Below, piece after piece: positions 19,301-28,100 of a stretch of DNA of 54,925 bases. Under the pieces are notes generated by a model. The model saw only the letters and a program-made list of their open reading frames with translations. It had not been told where the DNA came from and made no database searches. This DNA is from Tannerellaceae bacterium (GTDB lineage Bacteria > Bacteroidota > Bacteroidia > Bacteroidales > Tannerellaceae): positions 1-54,925 of the forward strand of contig JAJQEE010000029.1 in NCBI GenBank assembly GCA_021201865.1, given 5' to 3'. The first letter of the stretch is position 1; every line of letters begins with the position of its first letter. The position numbers and the translations under genes were made by a program.

Positions 19301-19862
19301 CAGATTAGAAGAAATAACAGAAGCTCCTCTCCTGCCGGAAAGAGAAACTCAGGAAGCAGACACAACTGTTTTGGTATCGGAAAATGTACCGGTTCTATCT
19401 CCGGTAGAAGAGACAGGGTTAACGTTAAAAGACATCGAAGAGATCCGCCGCCGGGAAGCGGAAGAAGAAGAAGCACGCAGAGAAGAAGCCCGGAAAGCCC
19501 TTGAAGCAAAACAACAACTTGAAAAGGAACTATTGGCTCAACGGGAAAAAGAACGGGAAGAGCTCGTCATAAAACAGAAAGAGGAGGAAGCGGCCCTCCT
19601 GCAAGCAAAAGCAGAAAAGGAAAAACAGTTAGAAGCAGACCGGAAGCAAAAACTGAAACAAGCGGAAGCAGAACGTAAAGCCAAGCTCAAAGCCCGCGAA
19701 CAACTCCGTAAAGAGAAAGAACGTGAATACAAACAACGTCTGAAACAGAAGGAGAAAGAGCGGAAGCAAAAAGAGCTGGAATATAAAAAGAAACTCCAAC
19801 AGCGGGAAAAAGAAAGACGTGAAGCCCAGAAGGCGAAAGAGGCTGCGGCCAAAAAACGTTAA
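16344..19862 (+). CDS. porW: Type IX secretion system lipoprotein PorW/SprE
   Basis: Outer-membrane-associated lipoprotein needed for type IX secretion and, in gliding species, motility; PorW is reported to link the PorKLMN motor ring to the Sov translocon. The 1172 residues start at GTG (no in-frame ATG nearby), with a lipoprotein signal ending LLFSC. The conserved segment TKASRFYHAFNSRYNIYFNG follows. Tetratricopeptide repeats span about 150-460 and again about 590-760. The last ~150 residues are a highly charged Glu/Lys/Arg coiled coil ending AKEAAAKKR, longer than in some homologues as far as I recall. Last gene of the aroA run; a hairpin-repeat region begins 25 bases after its stop. Confidence 0.9.
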   Translation: MKKGFYYIISIAVLSLLFSCSTKKNTKASRFYHAFNSRYNIYFNGKTSFDETLKIMEDNYQESYTDMILLHPISAQPKDKMVPGGPFDRAIEKGNKAIKLHSIKTKPPKKPGWRNNPKQVALQNQEEYNPFLKKCWLLMGQGQFYNADFLQAAATFSYIARHYAQDEEVVAEARLWQARSYAEMDWLFETEDILKKLNINGIPQKQLKLYAKTNADYLIKNGNFEEAIPYLQTAIKSEKSKLQRTRMKYLLGQIYAEQGLEGMAYKSFGDVIRANPAYELEFAARIRQTEVFPGNNPHKVIRSLERMGKNEKNKDYLDQVYYALGNVHLTQEDTIKAIQSYESAIEKSTRNGMDKAICQIKLGDIYFGRRDYVKAQPCFSGAISIINKEYKEYKRISKLSSILDELVIHVKAVHLQDSLQTLARMPEAERLAVIDKIIEQVIKEEEEAKALAEKEAYLAEQEAMGTGIDRPGTDVGGITIPTAGGSSFYFYNSQAVAQGKTQFQRKWGRRTLEDDWRRRNKTMTTFLAEQMDEIEMDEPTLQFAEDGTPLTPEGFPEAIPPSVSDDPKTREYYIQQLPLTEEDIDASNIIIIDGLYQMGMIYKDKLEDIPLSIETFETLDRRFPGNENQLESYYQLYLMSLYLGDQGLMELYKNRLISTFPESDYAIAIADPEYEQNIRLMDRVQESLYQSTYNHYLTGDIYTVRKNYAEITARYPLAKLIPKFMFLEALTYVQEGDAESFKEALKALVEKYPDADVTELAGEMLKGVLRGRTMVQGNIKGMAWNLRLGIDGELSAADSARTFTAVANTPYKLLLVYPTGSLPNNQLLFAVAAYNFGNFMVKEFDLTIEEAGPMTLLMINGFVSLEEILQYSRMIYGTEGYASAFTKEVTLLPISEDNYETLMRGKTLEEYIEFFEESYGEVAPEMIERWRTHMEEEEESQEEASSQPEEIIQPPIRDEIQEENPQESAEDVLREIADQEEEDDQSRLEEITEAPLLPERETQEADTTVLVSENVPVLSPVEETGLTLKDIEEIRRREAEEEEARREEARKALEAKQQLEKELLAQREKEREELVIKQKEEEAALLQAKAEKEKQLEADRKQKLKQAEAERKAKLKAREQLRKEKEREYKQRLKQKEKERKQKELEYKKKLQQREKERREAQKAKEAAAKKR

Positions 19863-19886
19863 TGGTTTTCATCTCTTCTCTTCCCT

Positions 19887-20136
19887 ACTACACAAAATTT
19901 TGCAAAATCATCTCTCATCTCTCATATATTGCCCTCGATCCCTCTCTGGAAGCGGAAAGCAAATATGAGAGATGCCTTTTTTCAATCTCTAATGATCTCT
20001 CATCTCTAATACTCCGGATTCTTCTTTTGAACTGCTCTATATACACAGCTTTTCCAGGCCATAGGGGTAATATTTATCAGATCCGGGCATTATACCGTTT
20101 ATATCTATCTTTTTCCAGGCCGTAGGCCTATTATAT
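19887..20136 (+). repeat. Repeat module 1, copy A
   Basis: About 250 bases nearly identical (roughly 90% by eye) to the reverse complement of 49675-49923. It opens with CTACACAAAATTTTGCAAAA, contains several AGAGATGAGAGAT-type repeats, and closes with the AGGCCGTAGGCCT hairpin. The opening end lies 25 bases after the porW stop codon. Confidence 0.85.
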
Positions 20137-20524
20137 AAAAATGAAAAAATGATGGATTATACGTTTAGATCCCCAAAGGGGATCCATCAACAGCCCAGGG
20201 ATGAACGAAGTGATTCCCTGGGTAAGGATCATCCTTTCATAACCTTGGAAAGGTTTCACTTCGCTGCTTTTCCGCATGCAACCCACTGTGGGGTTGTTCT
20301 AAGGGGGCTTCTACCCAGGGAATCGCCTATGGCTCATCCCTGGGCTACTGCTGGATCCCCTTTGGGGATCATTCATCCTCGCTGGTTTTGGATTTCCATC
20401 AGAGATCATTTATGGCCAATGGGGTTGAATTGCTGGTGAAGATATCCATTACTTACATATGACATCTTCTGATTTTATTTTTTTGGTTTTTACACATCTG
20501 ATCTTCCAGGCGGGGATCGCAAAA

Positions 20525-20690
20525 GTAGAGAGATACTCACCCGGGGTGTGCTGTAAGTACACCCCATCTTATGAAAACAACAGGTTTGTATATGTAGTGT
20601 CGTGCTTACAGCACTCCATGGGCTCCGATACCTGACCTGGGACTTGCGTCCCAGGCTACTATATGCCGTCCCTGCGGGACTTAAGAGATA
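20525..20690 (+). repeat. Repeat module 3, copy A
   Basis: About 165 bases present in the same orientation at 49101-49270. It contains the GGGGTGTG...TACACCCC, GTGCTTACAGCAC, CCTGGGA...TCCCAGG and GTCCCTGCGGGAC hairpins in that order, ending TTAAGAGAT. Confidence 0.8.
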
Positions 20691-21072
20691 AAGATCACCT
20701 TTCGTCAATCGCCCTTTGCAGAAATCTTCCGAACATGCTTGGGCGTTGCCCTGGGCTGGTATGTACTGTCCCTTCGGGACTTTAAGACTCAAAGACTGGG
20801 CTTACAATTGCGGGCTGGTAAGGAGAACAATCTATGGGGAAAGGTTTGGTTTTCTCTGTTAGTCAGCAGGAAGATTTGGGCCCACGGCCGTGGGCTCGTT
20901 GGTTCACAAGCGTGATCCGATGGGATCACACGTGAGAGCCCTTCGGTTCACGGCCGTGAACCGAAGAAAAGGAAGGCATGGCGATAGGAATGAGTGCCTA
21001 TCTTCCGGAGAAAGGAAAGGAGGGGAAATCATTTTTTCTTTATGATGGATCAGACAAAAAAGGAGGAGGAAA
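20635..21072 (-). repeat. Repeat module 2, copy A
   Basis: About 440 bases matching 48660-49102 in reverse complement. It includes the ACGGCCGT hairpins, a GGGCAACGCCC hairpin and GTCCC/GGGAC hairpins. Its left end overlaps module 3 because the last hairpins are shared. Confidence 0.8.
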
Positions 21073-21213
21073 ATATGAACTCTTTGCCGGCACGGATCTT
21101 TCATCTGTTCCTGTGCATACAAAAAGAATCAGGCATGGAATTGAAATTCCACGCCAGCAGGTGAGTGAACGAATCCCTCCAGGAAGAAATCCCCTGAGTG
21201 CAACCGGGATTTA

Positions 21214-21954
21214 TCAAAGATAAATAACTTCTTTGAAGGCGTAGCGTCTTAGGGTTTGGTCTCTTAGTTGGAGGATGAGATGGCCGGTTGGTTCTATTTC
21301 ATAGATGGCAGCATCGAATGTTTCTCCGGTTTCTTTGTCCTGATAGGGATGAAATCCCTCTTTCCGAAAAAGGGATGCCTGGTATTTTTCTGTGATTTGT
21401 TCCTCTTTCTCCTGCAACAGATCCAGATAATATGGATAGAAGATATGCTGAAACCGTCTTAGGACCTCTTCTTTATCATACTCTTTCCCGGTGATTTGTT
21501 TCAGGGAAACCGGATTGGGAGCGTCGCTAAGGAATTGGGTTTGATTGAGATTGATCCCGATCCCTATGATAGAACAATAGATATGGTAACCTGTCAGATC
21601 ATTCTCGATCAGCATACCACAGATCTTTTTTTCCTTCCAGTAGATATCATTGGGCCATTTGATCGTGATTCCATCCGTGTAATGATCCAATGTCTCTTTC
21701 ACGCTGAGAGAAGCGATCCGGGATATAATAAACTGCCGGTTGGCAGGAATACAATCCGGATATAGGAGGATACTGAATGTCAGATTTTTTCCTTTTTCCG
21801 ATTCCCAGCTATTCCCGGTTTGCCCTCTACCGGCAGTCTGGAAAGCTGTAGTAACGATTGAACCTTCCGGTAACTTCTTTTCGAGGGTTAGTTGCCGCAG
21901 ATAGTGGTTGGTAGAGCCGGTCTCCTCTATCCGGATGATCAACGGTTGTTCCAT
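21214..21954 (-). CDS. birA: Biotin--[acetyl-CoA-carboxylase] ligase
   Basis: Attaches biotin to carboxylase carrier proteins through biotinyl-AMP; cytoplasmic. The 246 residues lack the N-terminal DNA-binding domain of E. coli BirA, so this is a ligase without repressor function. Motifs: TGSTNHYLRQL near the start, AGRGQTGNSWESEKGKNL (the biotinyl-AMP loop, GRGRxGR in many), and KWPNDIYWKEKKICGMLIE. A small C-terminal SH3-like domain follows (about 200-246). Its ATG overlaps the stop of the MmcQ gene (TGATG), so the two are translationally coupled. Confidence 0.94.
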   Translation of the reverse strand: MEQPLIIRIEETGSTNHYLRQLTLEKKLPEGSIVTTAFQTAGRGQTGNSWESEKGKNLTFSILLYPDCIPANRQFIISRIASLSVKETLDHYTDGITIKWPNDIYWKEKKICGMLIENDLTGYHIYCSIIGIGINLNQTQFLSDAPNPVSLKQITGKEYDKEEVLRRFQHIFYPYYLDLLQEKEEQITEKYQASLFRKEGFHPYQDKETGETFDAAIYEIEPTGHLILQLRDQTLRRYAFKEVIYL

Positions 21955-22313
21955 CAGTCTTCTTCTTTATATAGATCCCTTATTTTCTTGGGTAATTTGG
22001 CGATCACTTCCTGATAGGAATGGCGGATCCAGTACCGGATCTCTTCATCTTCCATATCTCGTTCCAGAAATACAGAGTTCCAGTATTTCTTATGGAAATG
22101 GAAGGCTGGTTCGACCGCCCGATACCGGTCCCGTAACTCTTCGGTATGCTCCGTACTACATTTAAGTGCCATACGAGGTTCCGGCTCATCCAACGGAAGG
22201 AGAGCAAACATTTTATTTTCCACTTTGAATACTAAGGAGACCTCATCAAAGGGAAAACACTCGGTCACATTTTTCAGTGTAAGACAATATTCTCTTGCTT
22301 CTTCTATATTCAT
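21954..22313 (-). CDS. MmcQ/YjbR family DNA-binding protein
   Basis: Protein of 119 residues from the MmcQ/YjbR (CyaY-like fold) family. It opens MNIEEAREYCLTLKNVTECF and contains FKVENKMFALLPLD and the closing WIRHSYQEVIAKLPKKIR, all typical. Members are proposed to bind DNA, but the role is not known. Start at ATG 22313. It lies between yraN (11 bases upstream) and birA (overlapping), forming a yraN-mmcQ-birA operon. Confidence 0.88.
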   Translation of the reverse strand: MNIEEAREYCLTLKNVTECFPFDEVSLVFKVENKMFALLPLDEPEPRMALKCSTEHTEELRDRYRAVEPAFHFHKKYWNSVFLERDMEDEEIRYWIRHSYQEVIAKLPKKIRDLYKEED

Positions 22314-22324
22314 CTGATCTTTGT

Positions 22325-22702
22325 TTATCGTTTACTTATTGGAGCATAAAAGGCATTTTCTATATGTTCTATCTGATATCCTCCCGGTTGATGAATGAGA
22401 GTGATAATATCAAAACGGATGGGAAGGTCTATTTTGAAATACCGGACATATGCATGGGTCGCTGCTACCAGCCGCCGGATCTTTCTTGTATTGACAGCCT
22501 CTTCCGGTAAAAGAAGCGGATCCGTTGAACGGGTCTTCACTTCTATACAAACCAGCTCATCCGGCAGAGTAGCCACAATATCCAGCTCATAGTGTCCGGA
22601 GCGCCAGTTGGTATGCAGGATCTGATAGCCTTTCTTTTCCAGATAAGTTTTGGCCTCTTTCTCTCCCTCTTTCCCGGTTGTCGTATGTGTAGCCTTTCCC
22701 AT
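22325..22702 (-). CDS. yraN: YraN/UPF0102 family endonuclease-like protein
   Basis: Small PD-(D/E)XK-fold protein of 125 residues from ATG 22702. It shows GKEGEKEAKTYLEKKGYQIL, then the active-site pattern with ELDIVATLPDELVCIEVKTRS, holding the Asp and the ExK of the nuclease core. Family members sit beside recombination and repair genes and are presumed nucleases; function is not established. An upstream in-frame GTG (22706-22708) overlaps the -7 box, so ATG 22702 is preferred. The -7 box ends only five bases before the ATG, suggesting a leaderless transcript. First gene of a yraN-mmcQ-birA operon. Confidence 0.88.
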   Translation of the reverse strand: MGKATHTTTGKEGEKEAKTYLEKKGYQILHTNWRSGHYELDIVATLPDELVCIEVKTRSTDPLLLPEEAVNTRKIRRLVAATHAYVRYFKIDLPIRFDIITLIHQPGGYQIEHIENAFYAPISKR

Positions 22703-22707
22703 GCACA

Positions 22708-22755
22708 CAAATATATGTATTTTCTTTTTTATTTAAGGTTTCACATGTACATTTG
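22708..22755. promoter_or_regulatory. Divergent promoters with -7 boxes almost touching both ATGs
   Basis: The minus-strand box TATATTTG (22708-22715) ends five bases before the yraN ATG. The plus-strand box TACATTTG (22748-22755) ends six bases before the ATG at 22762. Start sites would fall on or next to both start codons. The intergenic space between the ATGs is only 59 bases. Confidence 0.55.
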
Positions 22756-22761
22756 CAGCAT

Positions 22762-22989
22762 ATGAAACAGATACGTAAAAAATCTGCTGCTTTACCCAAT
22801 CAGCCACGAGTACACAAAGTGACTTTTATGCTCAATAATGAAGAGCAGAAGGTGGTGGACCGTTATCTGTCCAAATATAAGATCACGAATAAATCCCGCT
22901 GGTATCGTGAAACCATCCTTTCTCATATCCTGAAAACCCTCGAAGAGGATTACCCGACCCTGTTTAATGAAAATGAGATGAGAAGATGA
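22762..22989 (+). CDS. Small ribbon-helix-helix-like protein
   Basis: Basic protein of 75 residues from ATG 22762 (an upstream TTG at 22753 lies inside the -7 box). The sequence RVHKVTFMLNNEEQKVVDRY followed by a second helix (SRWYRETILSHILKTL) resembles a ribbon-helix-helix DNA-binding fold: one beta strand, then two helices. It ends in an acidic tail. Its stop overlaps the tadA start by four bases (ATGA), so the two are coupled. I recall similar proteins upstream of tadA in other Bacteroidales but know of no studied member. A DNA-binding role is inferred from fold only. Confidence 0.65.
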   Translation: MKQIRKKSAALPNQPRVHKVTFMLNNEEQKVVDRYLSKYKITNKSRWYRETILSHILKTLEEDYPTLFNENEMRR

Positions 22990-23426
22990 GCTTTTTCACG
23001 GACGAATACTTTATGAAGCAGGCATTAGCGGAAGCACGGCTGGCTGCGGAAGAGGGCGAGGTGCCTGTAGGTGCGGTAGTTGTATGCAATGACCAGATCA
23101 TTGCCCGTGCCCATAACCAGACAGAACGGTTGCAGGATCCGACTGCACATGCGGAGATGCTGGCTATCACGGCTGCCGTGGGGGTGTTAGGTGCCAAATA
23201 TCTTTCCGGCTGTAGTCTGTATGTAACCGTAGAACCCTGTATTATGTGCGCAGGAGCGATCGGATGGTCTCAACTCAGCCAGATCATCTATGGGGCTTCC
23301 GATGAAAAGAGAGGATTCAGTATGTTTGCCCCGAAAGCTTTTCATCCGAAGGCTGTTGTTATAAAAGGCATACTGGAACAGGAATGTGCGCAGGAGATGA
23401 CCACTTTCTTCCGTCAAAAAAGATAA
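22986..23426 (+). CDS. tadA: tRNA-specific adenosine deaminase (TadA-like)
   Basis: Deaminates adenosine 34 of tRNA-Arg(ACG) to inosine; zinc enzyme of the cytidine deaminase fold. The 146 residues carry the catalytic HAEMLAI (His ligand and Glu proton shuttle) and the EPCIMCAGA motif (two Cys ligands). The N-terminal MKQALAEARLAAEEGEVPVGAV is typical of TadA. A guanine deaminase or other member of the family is less likely given length and motif context. Coupled by ATGA overlap to the small gene upstream; convergent with the DUF4834 gene, four bases away. Confidence 0.92.
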   Translation: MSFFTDEYFMKQALAEARLAAEEGEVPVGAVVVCNDQIIARAHNQTERLQDPTAHAEMLAITAAVGVLGAKYLSGCSLYVTVEPCIMCAGAIGWSQLSQIIYGASDEKRGFSMFAPKAFHPKAVVIKGILEQECAQEMTTFFRQKR

Positions 23427-23430
23427 TCCC

Positions 23431-23688
23431 TTACTTTACCTCCTCATAGTCTATATACTCTCCTTCATCGGGAGTAAATATCTTCTTTTTCTGGGAGGTT
23501 GTATATTCGTTCCGGGAACGTTGTTGACCGGAGGTTTGTCTGTTTCCTGTTCTACGCCGTTGTTCGCTCTTCTGTCCTTTATTTCCACTTCCGAAAAGTA
23601 AGTTCTTAAAGGTCCGCAAAATGGAGAACCCCATCAGAAAAACTAACAGCAGAAATAGAAAGAAGATCATGAATAAAAACTTGAACAT
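23431..23688 (-). CDS. DUF4834-like small membrane protein
   Basis: Protein of 85 residues. The first ~25 form a single hydrophobic membrane segment (FKFLFMIFFLFLLLVFLMGF), followed by a basic, Gln/Arg-rich linker and an acidic C-terminal motif (FTPDEGEYIDYEEVK). This layout matches DUF4834 proteins of Bacteroidetes. The C-terminal motif is the most recognisable part. It is downstream of pssA on the same strand (50-base gap). Function unknown. Confidence 0.75.
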   Translation of the reverse strand: MFKFLFMIFFLFLLLVFLMGFSILRTFKNLLFGSGNKGQKSEQRRRTGNRQTSGQQRSRNEYTTSQKKKIFTPDEGEYIDYEEVK

Positions 23689-23738
23689 AAGCTATATCTA
23701 TTAATTCTATTTATCTAATCATACAAAGATAAACAATC

Positions 23739-24443
23739 TTATGATCTCTTACTGTTAAAAATAGACAAGAGAATATATAGAATGATAGTTCCGGTAATCC
23801 CTAAAAAGCCGAAGAAGAGGACAAACAGGAGAGCACAGGCCACTAACATGTACCGGAGCTCGTTTCCTTTCCATGCCAGGGATTTGATCTTAAAAGAGAA
23901 CATCGGTATCTCTGAAACTAATAACAGGGAGGTTAAAGTAAATAAACAGATAACGGCAGGAATCCAGTAGATGATGTAATGATGAACCACCGGTAAGATG
24001 GCATAGGCAGCGGATGCCCATAGAAGAGCATGTGCCGGGACCGGTAATCCGATGAAGGAGGTGGATTGCCGGGTATCATTATTAAACTTGGCTAATCTCA
24101 GGCAGGAAAAGGCCGGGACTACAAAGGCTGTATAAGGGATATACTCACGGATGCTTTCCCAGGGAAGGTCTACAGCCGCTTCCCGTAGCAGACAGAACAG
24201 GATCATTCCCGGTGCAGCTCCAAAGCTGACCACATCCGCTAAGGAGTCCATATCTTTTCCTATATCCGAGTAAGCATGTAAGAGGCGGGCAGCTAAGCCG
24301 TCGCAGAAGTCGAGCACACCTGCTATGATTATCCAGATAAGCGCCCATAAGAACAGGCCTTCGAATGCCATTACGATCGAGATACATCCCGCAGTCAAAT
24401 GTAAACAGGTGATTGTGTTTGGAATATGTTTACGTATGTTCAT
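23739..24443 (-). CDS. pssA: CDP-diacylglycerol--serine O-phosphatidyltransferase
   Basis: Makes phosphatidylserine from CDP-diacylglycerol and serine in the inner membrane. The 234 residues contain about seven hydrophobic segments. The CDP-alcohol phosphotransferase motif is visible in full: DGLAARLLHAYSDIGKDMDS with the following LAD, matching D-G-x2-A-R-x8-G-x3-D-x3-D. It lies 12 bases after psd, which uses its product, so the pair forms the phosphatidylethanolamine pathway. Confidence 0.95.
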   Translation of the reverse strand: MNIRKHIPNTITCLHLTAGCISIVMAFEGLFLWALIWIIIAGVLDFCDGLAARLLHAYSDIGKDMDSLADVVSFGAAPGMILFCLLREAAVDLPWESIREYIPYTAFVVPAFSCLRLAKFNNDTRQSTSFIGLPVPAHALLWASAAYAILPVVHHYIIYWIPAVICLFTLTSLLLVSEIPMFSFKIKSLAWKGNELRYMLVACALLFVLFFGFLGITGTIILYILLSIFNSKRS

Positions 24444-24455
24444 GTGTTGATCTTT

Positions 24456-25124
24456 TCAGGCCATTTTACCTAAACGGGCAATCGGTGTCTGATTGCCTGT
24501 GACGGTCTGGTCCATTTCCACTAATACTTCCGTTCCCACCGGGAGGTAAACATCCACACGGGAACCGAATTTAATAAAGCCCATTTGCTCGTCCACATGG
24601 CATTTCTCTCCTACTTTGGCGTAGGTTACAATTCTTCTGGCCATGGCTCCGGCGATCTGGCGTGCCAATACTTCCACTCCGTTACGTGTGGTAATCACCA
24701 CCGCAGAACGTTCATTCTCCGTACTACTTTTAGGAAGGTAGGCTGCCATGAAACGGCCGTTATGGTGGGAGACATGTTTCACTGTTCCATTTACGGGAAA
24801 CCAGTTGGCATGAACATTGAAAACAGACATAAAAATGGAGATCTGGAGACATTCCCGGTGAAGGATCTCATTTTCCATTACTTCTTCTATGGCAACGATC
24901 CTTCCATCTGCCGGAGCAATCACTAAGCCTTCCGAATCATAAGGAAATTTCCGGAAAGGGCTCCGGAAGAAGTTGAGTACCAACAGGAAGAGAATGGTGG
25001 AAATGCTCAGTACCAGATAAAAGATCCATGCTTTGCTGGTCGTATAATACAGACTCATATTCACAATAAACAGTATTGTGAATAGAGTGAGTAATAAACC
25101 TGTCCCTTCTTTGTGTACTTTCAT
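24456..25124 (-). CDS. psd: Phosphatidylserine decarboxylase proenzyme
   Basis: Converts phosphatidylserine to phosphatidylethanolamine. It is made as a proenzyme that cleaves itself to create a pyruvoyl group. The 222 residues belong to the short, soluble-type (PSD-A-like) class: two N-terminal membrane segments (about 10-50), then the catalytic core. The processing site is the FGS of [17 protein letters not shown] near residue 188; the Ser becomes the pyruvoyl group. [12 protein letters not shown] and [12 protein letters not shown] are typical. It lies upstream of pssA and 73 bases downstream of the AddA-like gene. Confidence 0.95.
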   Translation of the reverse strand: MKVHKEGTGLLLTLFTILFIVNMSLYYTTSKAWIFYLVLSISTILFLLVLNFFRSPFRKFPYDSEGLVIAPADGRIVAIEEVMENEILHRECLQISIFMSVFNVHANWFPVNGTVKHVSHHNGRFMAAYLPKSSTENERSAVVITTRNGVEVLARQIAGAMARRIVTYAKVGEKCHVDEQMGFIKFGSRVDVYLPVGTEVLVEMDQTVTGNQTPIARLGKMA

Positions 25125-25197
25125 CCTTTTTCTGCCAACTTACAATAAAGAATTCACAAAAGTATTCATTATTTAGCGAATATCAAAGTAATTCCTT

Positions 25198-28100
25198 TTA
25201 CACGCATTCAATTTCATTCAGCTCTACATACCACACGTAGCCTGTAACCTTCTGATATCCCATTTGATTGATCAGTTTCATATAATTCCGGACCGGACGG
25301 ACGTAACGAGTATCTTTTTTCTTTCCGAATTTATAGTTGATCACTGTTACGGCATGGTCTTTGACTAAGATTCTATCCGGATGCCGGACAGTCTTTTTAT
25401 TTGCAAGGATATCCATCTCTTTCAGGAGCTGGCAATTGGTGTTGAACCAATGTTCTGTTTCCGGTCGGGAGGTCCACTCTTCCAGCCGCCTGTGCAGGAT
25501 CTGGGCTTCTTTCTGATTAACAATTCCTCCTTGTCTATAGTTTTCAACCATTTGGGGAATCTCCTCTTTGGTGTAGATGTGGCTCAGGATTTCACGGGCT
25601 ACGGAGGCCTGCTTTTTTTCCGGGTTATTAAAGAAGAAGCCTTTTCCATAGAGGCGGAGTTTCAGACGCTCATCCGGACTTACGGAATAGATCCTGTCTA
25701 TAGCAATTTCCTGGGTGGAGTGCTCATTTGTAGCGTCTCCGGCCGGTTTCCAGGCTTTTCCTGCTTCAAATATTCCCTCTTCTCTATTAAAATGAGAGAG
25801 CAGATCCATTCGATCTTCTTCTGTGCCCGGCTCCTCTTTGATAGAAAGGGCGGCCCATAAGAGATCACCTATGCAGGTGATCTTTTCTACTTCCCCGGTT
25901 TTCTCTTTTATTTTCTTCGGCCGGGGAGCGAGGACGATCAATTCTTCTTTCGCCCGGGTAAGAGCGACATAGAGCGTATTGAGATTGTCCATGAAAGCGT
26001 GCAGCCGTTCATGGAAGTAGTCCTTCGCAAAGATCGTTTTACTCAGGTTCTGACTGTACCGGACCGGAACCAGTTTCAGACGGTTGAAAGGTTTTTCTGT
26101 AGGCTGGCACCACAGAATAACCGGCTTGGTGGGTTTATGGTCTATTTCCCAGTCTCCAAAAGGAATAATAACGGCTTTAAAGCCCAGCCCTTTGGATTTA
26201 TGGATCGTAAGAATACGGATCGCATTCTGGCCGTCCGGAGTAGCAATGGTTTTTCTGTTGCCGGTCTCTTCCCACCATTTGAGGAAACGGTTCAGATCAG
26301 AAGTTTCTTTTTGTGCATATTCGGATACCATATCTAAAAATGCCTGAATGAATACCTGTTCGTTCTCGGGTATAATATCCTTAAATAAACGGTAAATCCC
26401 CTCTGTTGTTTCATATAATGAATTATGAGAGAGTGCATATAACGCCAGTTCCTGTTCTTCCGTAAAAGAAGAAGGAAATTCACCGGCCCCTGTTTTTCCT
26501 TTTAATACCTTGTAGGCAAAAAGGGCCATCTGGCGGAAGGTGGGCTCATCCGGATTTTTCAGATGCCGTAAGAGGGTAATCATAAAACGGACCGAGGCCG
26601 AACTGCTTACGAATAACGCATCGTCTGAAATAATATCATAATGGTAGCGGCCGGAGGAATGTTCTTCTTTATAGTTCAGGAGTGTTTCCGCTACAGTCGC
26701 CCCTTCAATATTAGTACGGACCAGGATCGCTATATCTTTCAGGGCATATCCTTTATCCTGGAGATCTTCCAGTACTCCGGGCAATTTCTGTAGTGCCTCT
26801 TCTTTCCAGTCTGCAGCCTCCTCCCCTTTCAGAAATTCCACTTTTACATGTCCGTCTTTTTTCCGGAACGGGATAGGAACCCGTTGCATACACTGCTGAT
26901 AGGCAGACATAATGCGGGTAAAAAACTCCTCTTTCTCTTTTTCTGTCAGGGAGGAAGTGTTTAACGGTTCATTATATAGGTCCTGTAGCAGTGCCGGTGT
27001 GATCGTGAAGAGAGAATTATTAAACTCTACGATATGGCGGCAACTTCTCCAGTTGTCTTTCAGTGTTTCTTCTTTTACCAGTTCAGGGTCAAAGTGTTGC
27101 TGAACTTTCCCATCCAACAGTTTCCAGTCCGAATTACGAAACCGGTAGATACTTTGTTTGACGTCTCCTACGATCAGGTTATTCTTTTTATAGGCCAGGC
27201 TTTCCTTGATCAGGGGATAGAAGTTGTTCCACTGCATACCGCTGGTGTCCTGAAATTCATCTATCATGTAATGATCAATCGTCATACCTGTTTTCTCGTA
27301 GATAAAAGGGGTATCATTCCCATCAATCACTTTACTTAACAATTCCGTGGTATCGGCGATAAGCATGATATTTTTCTCCTCCCGGTACATGGCTATCTGA
27401 TAGGAAATATCGGTCAGGATGCCTAATGTGTAATAGTAGCGTACAATCTCTTTGGCTGTATAGTAGGAAGTCAGCGCAGAGAAAAGAGAGACCACTCCTT
27501 TGATGCAATCATTCAGGCCATCCTGATATGCACAGCAGATGATGGAAACAAGAGCTTCCGGAGTTGTTTTGGTGTAACAACCTTCCATACCATCTGCTAA
27601 TTTAACAAACGTAGCAGACGGTTCTTTGAACTCCCCGGTGGCTAATTTTTCAAAAAGAAAAAGGGGTGAACGGCTTCCTCCTTTGAAGTCCGCAGGATTC
27701 AGTCCATACCGGTTCAGAACGGCCATTCCTTTTTCTCCTAACTGCCGGGCTTCTTCTTCTACCTGGCGAATAATTGTATATAGTTCGTTTTTATAATCTT
27801 CCAAAGACTCCTTATTCCGGATATCCTCATTCAGATCATCACTGAAAACTTTATAGCTCTCTTTGAACAGCTCCCGGCTGAGCATCATCATATCCCGGCG
27901 AAGGTTCCATTCTCCTCCATTTTCAATTTTTTCTTCCGCAAAGCGGATCAGCCATCCCAAGAGCTCTTTACTTTCAGGCTTTTCCAGATCCACTAACAGA
28001 TTGTCAATGGCTTCGGAGAGTACTCTCTCCTGATCCATTTCTATTCCATAGCCTCCCTGTAACCCGATCTCCCGGGTAAAAGCGCGCATGGTCTGCTGGA

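Larger units (their letters stand above)
19887..21072. repeat. Hairpin-array repeat region A
   Basis: The 1,351 bases between the porW stop (19862) and the birA stop (21214) contain no credible gene; short open frames here are by-products of palindromes. It is a chain of short hairpins. Examples: AGGCCGTAGGCCT (20117-20129), GATCCCC/GGGGATC pairs, CCCAGGGAT/ATTCCCTGGG, CAACCCCAC/GTGGGGTTG, GGGGTGTG/TACACCCC, GTGCTTACAGCAC, CCTGGGA/TCCCAGG, GTCCC/GGGAC, CCCACGGCCGTGGG and TTCACGGCCGTGAA. Blocks of it recur at 48660-49923 and at the right edge of the window. The stretch 20137-20524 has hairpins with no partner in region B. From 21073 to 21213 only one further hairpin (TGGAATT/AATTCCA) is seen. 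Confidence 0.85.

Noticed and set aside
20100-20560. CRISPR array in the hairpin regions
   Set aside because: Repeats are palindromes of varying sequence with no constant direct repeat plus unique spacers, and no cas genes are present.
19862-21213. Open frames in repeat region A as small genes
   Set aside because: They run through palindromes in arbitrary frames, lack promoter and normal composition, and differ between the two copies.
21954-22313. MmcQ overlap with birA as a frameshift
   Set aside because: Both are full length; TGATG overlap is normal coupling.
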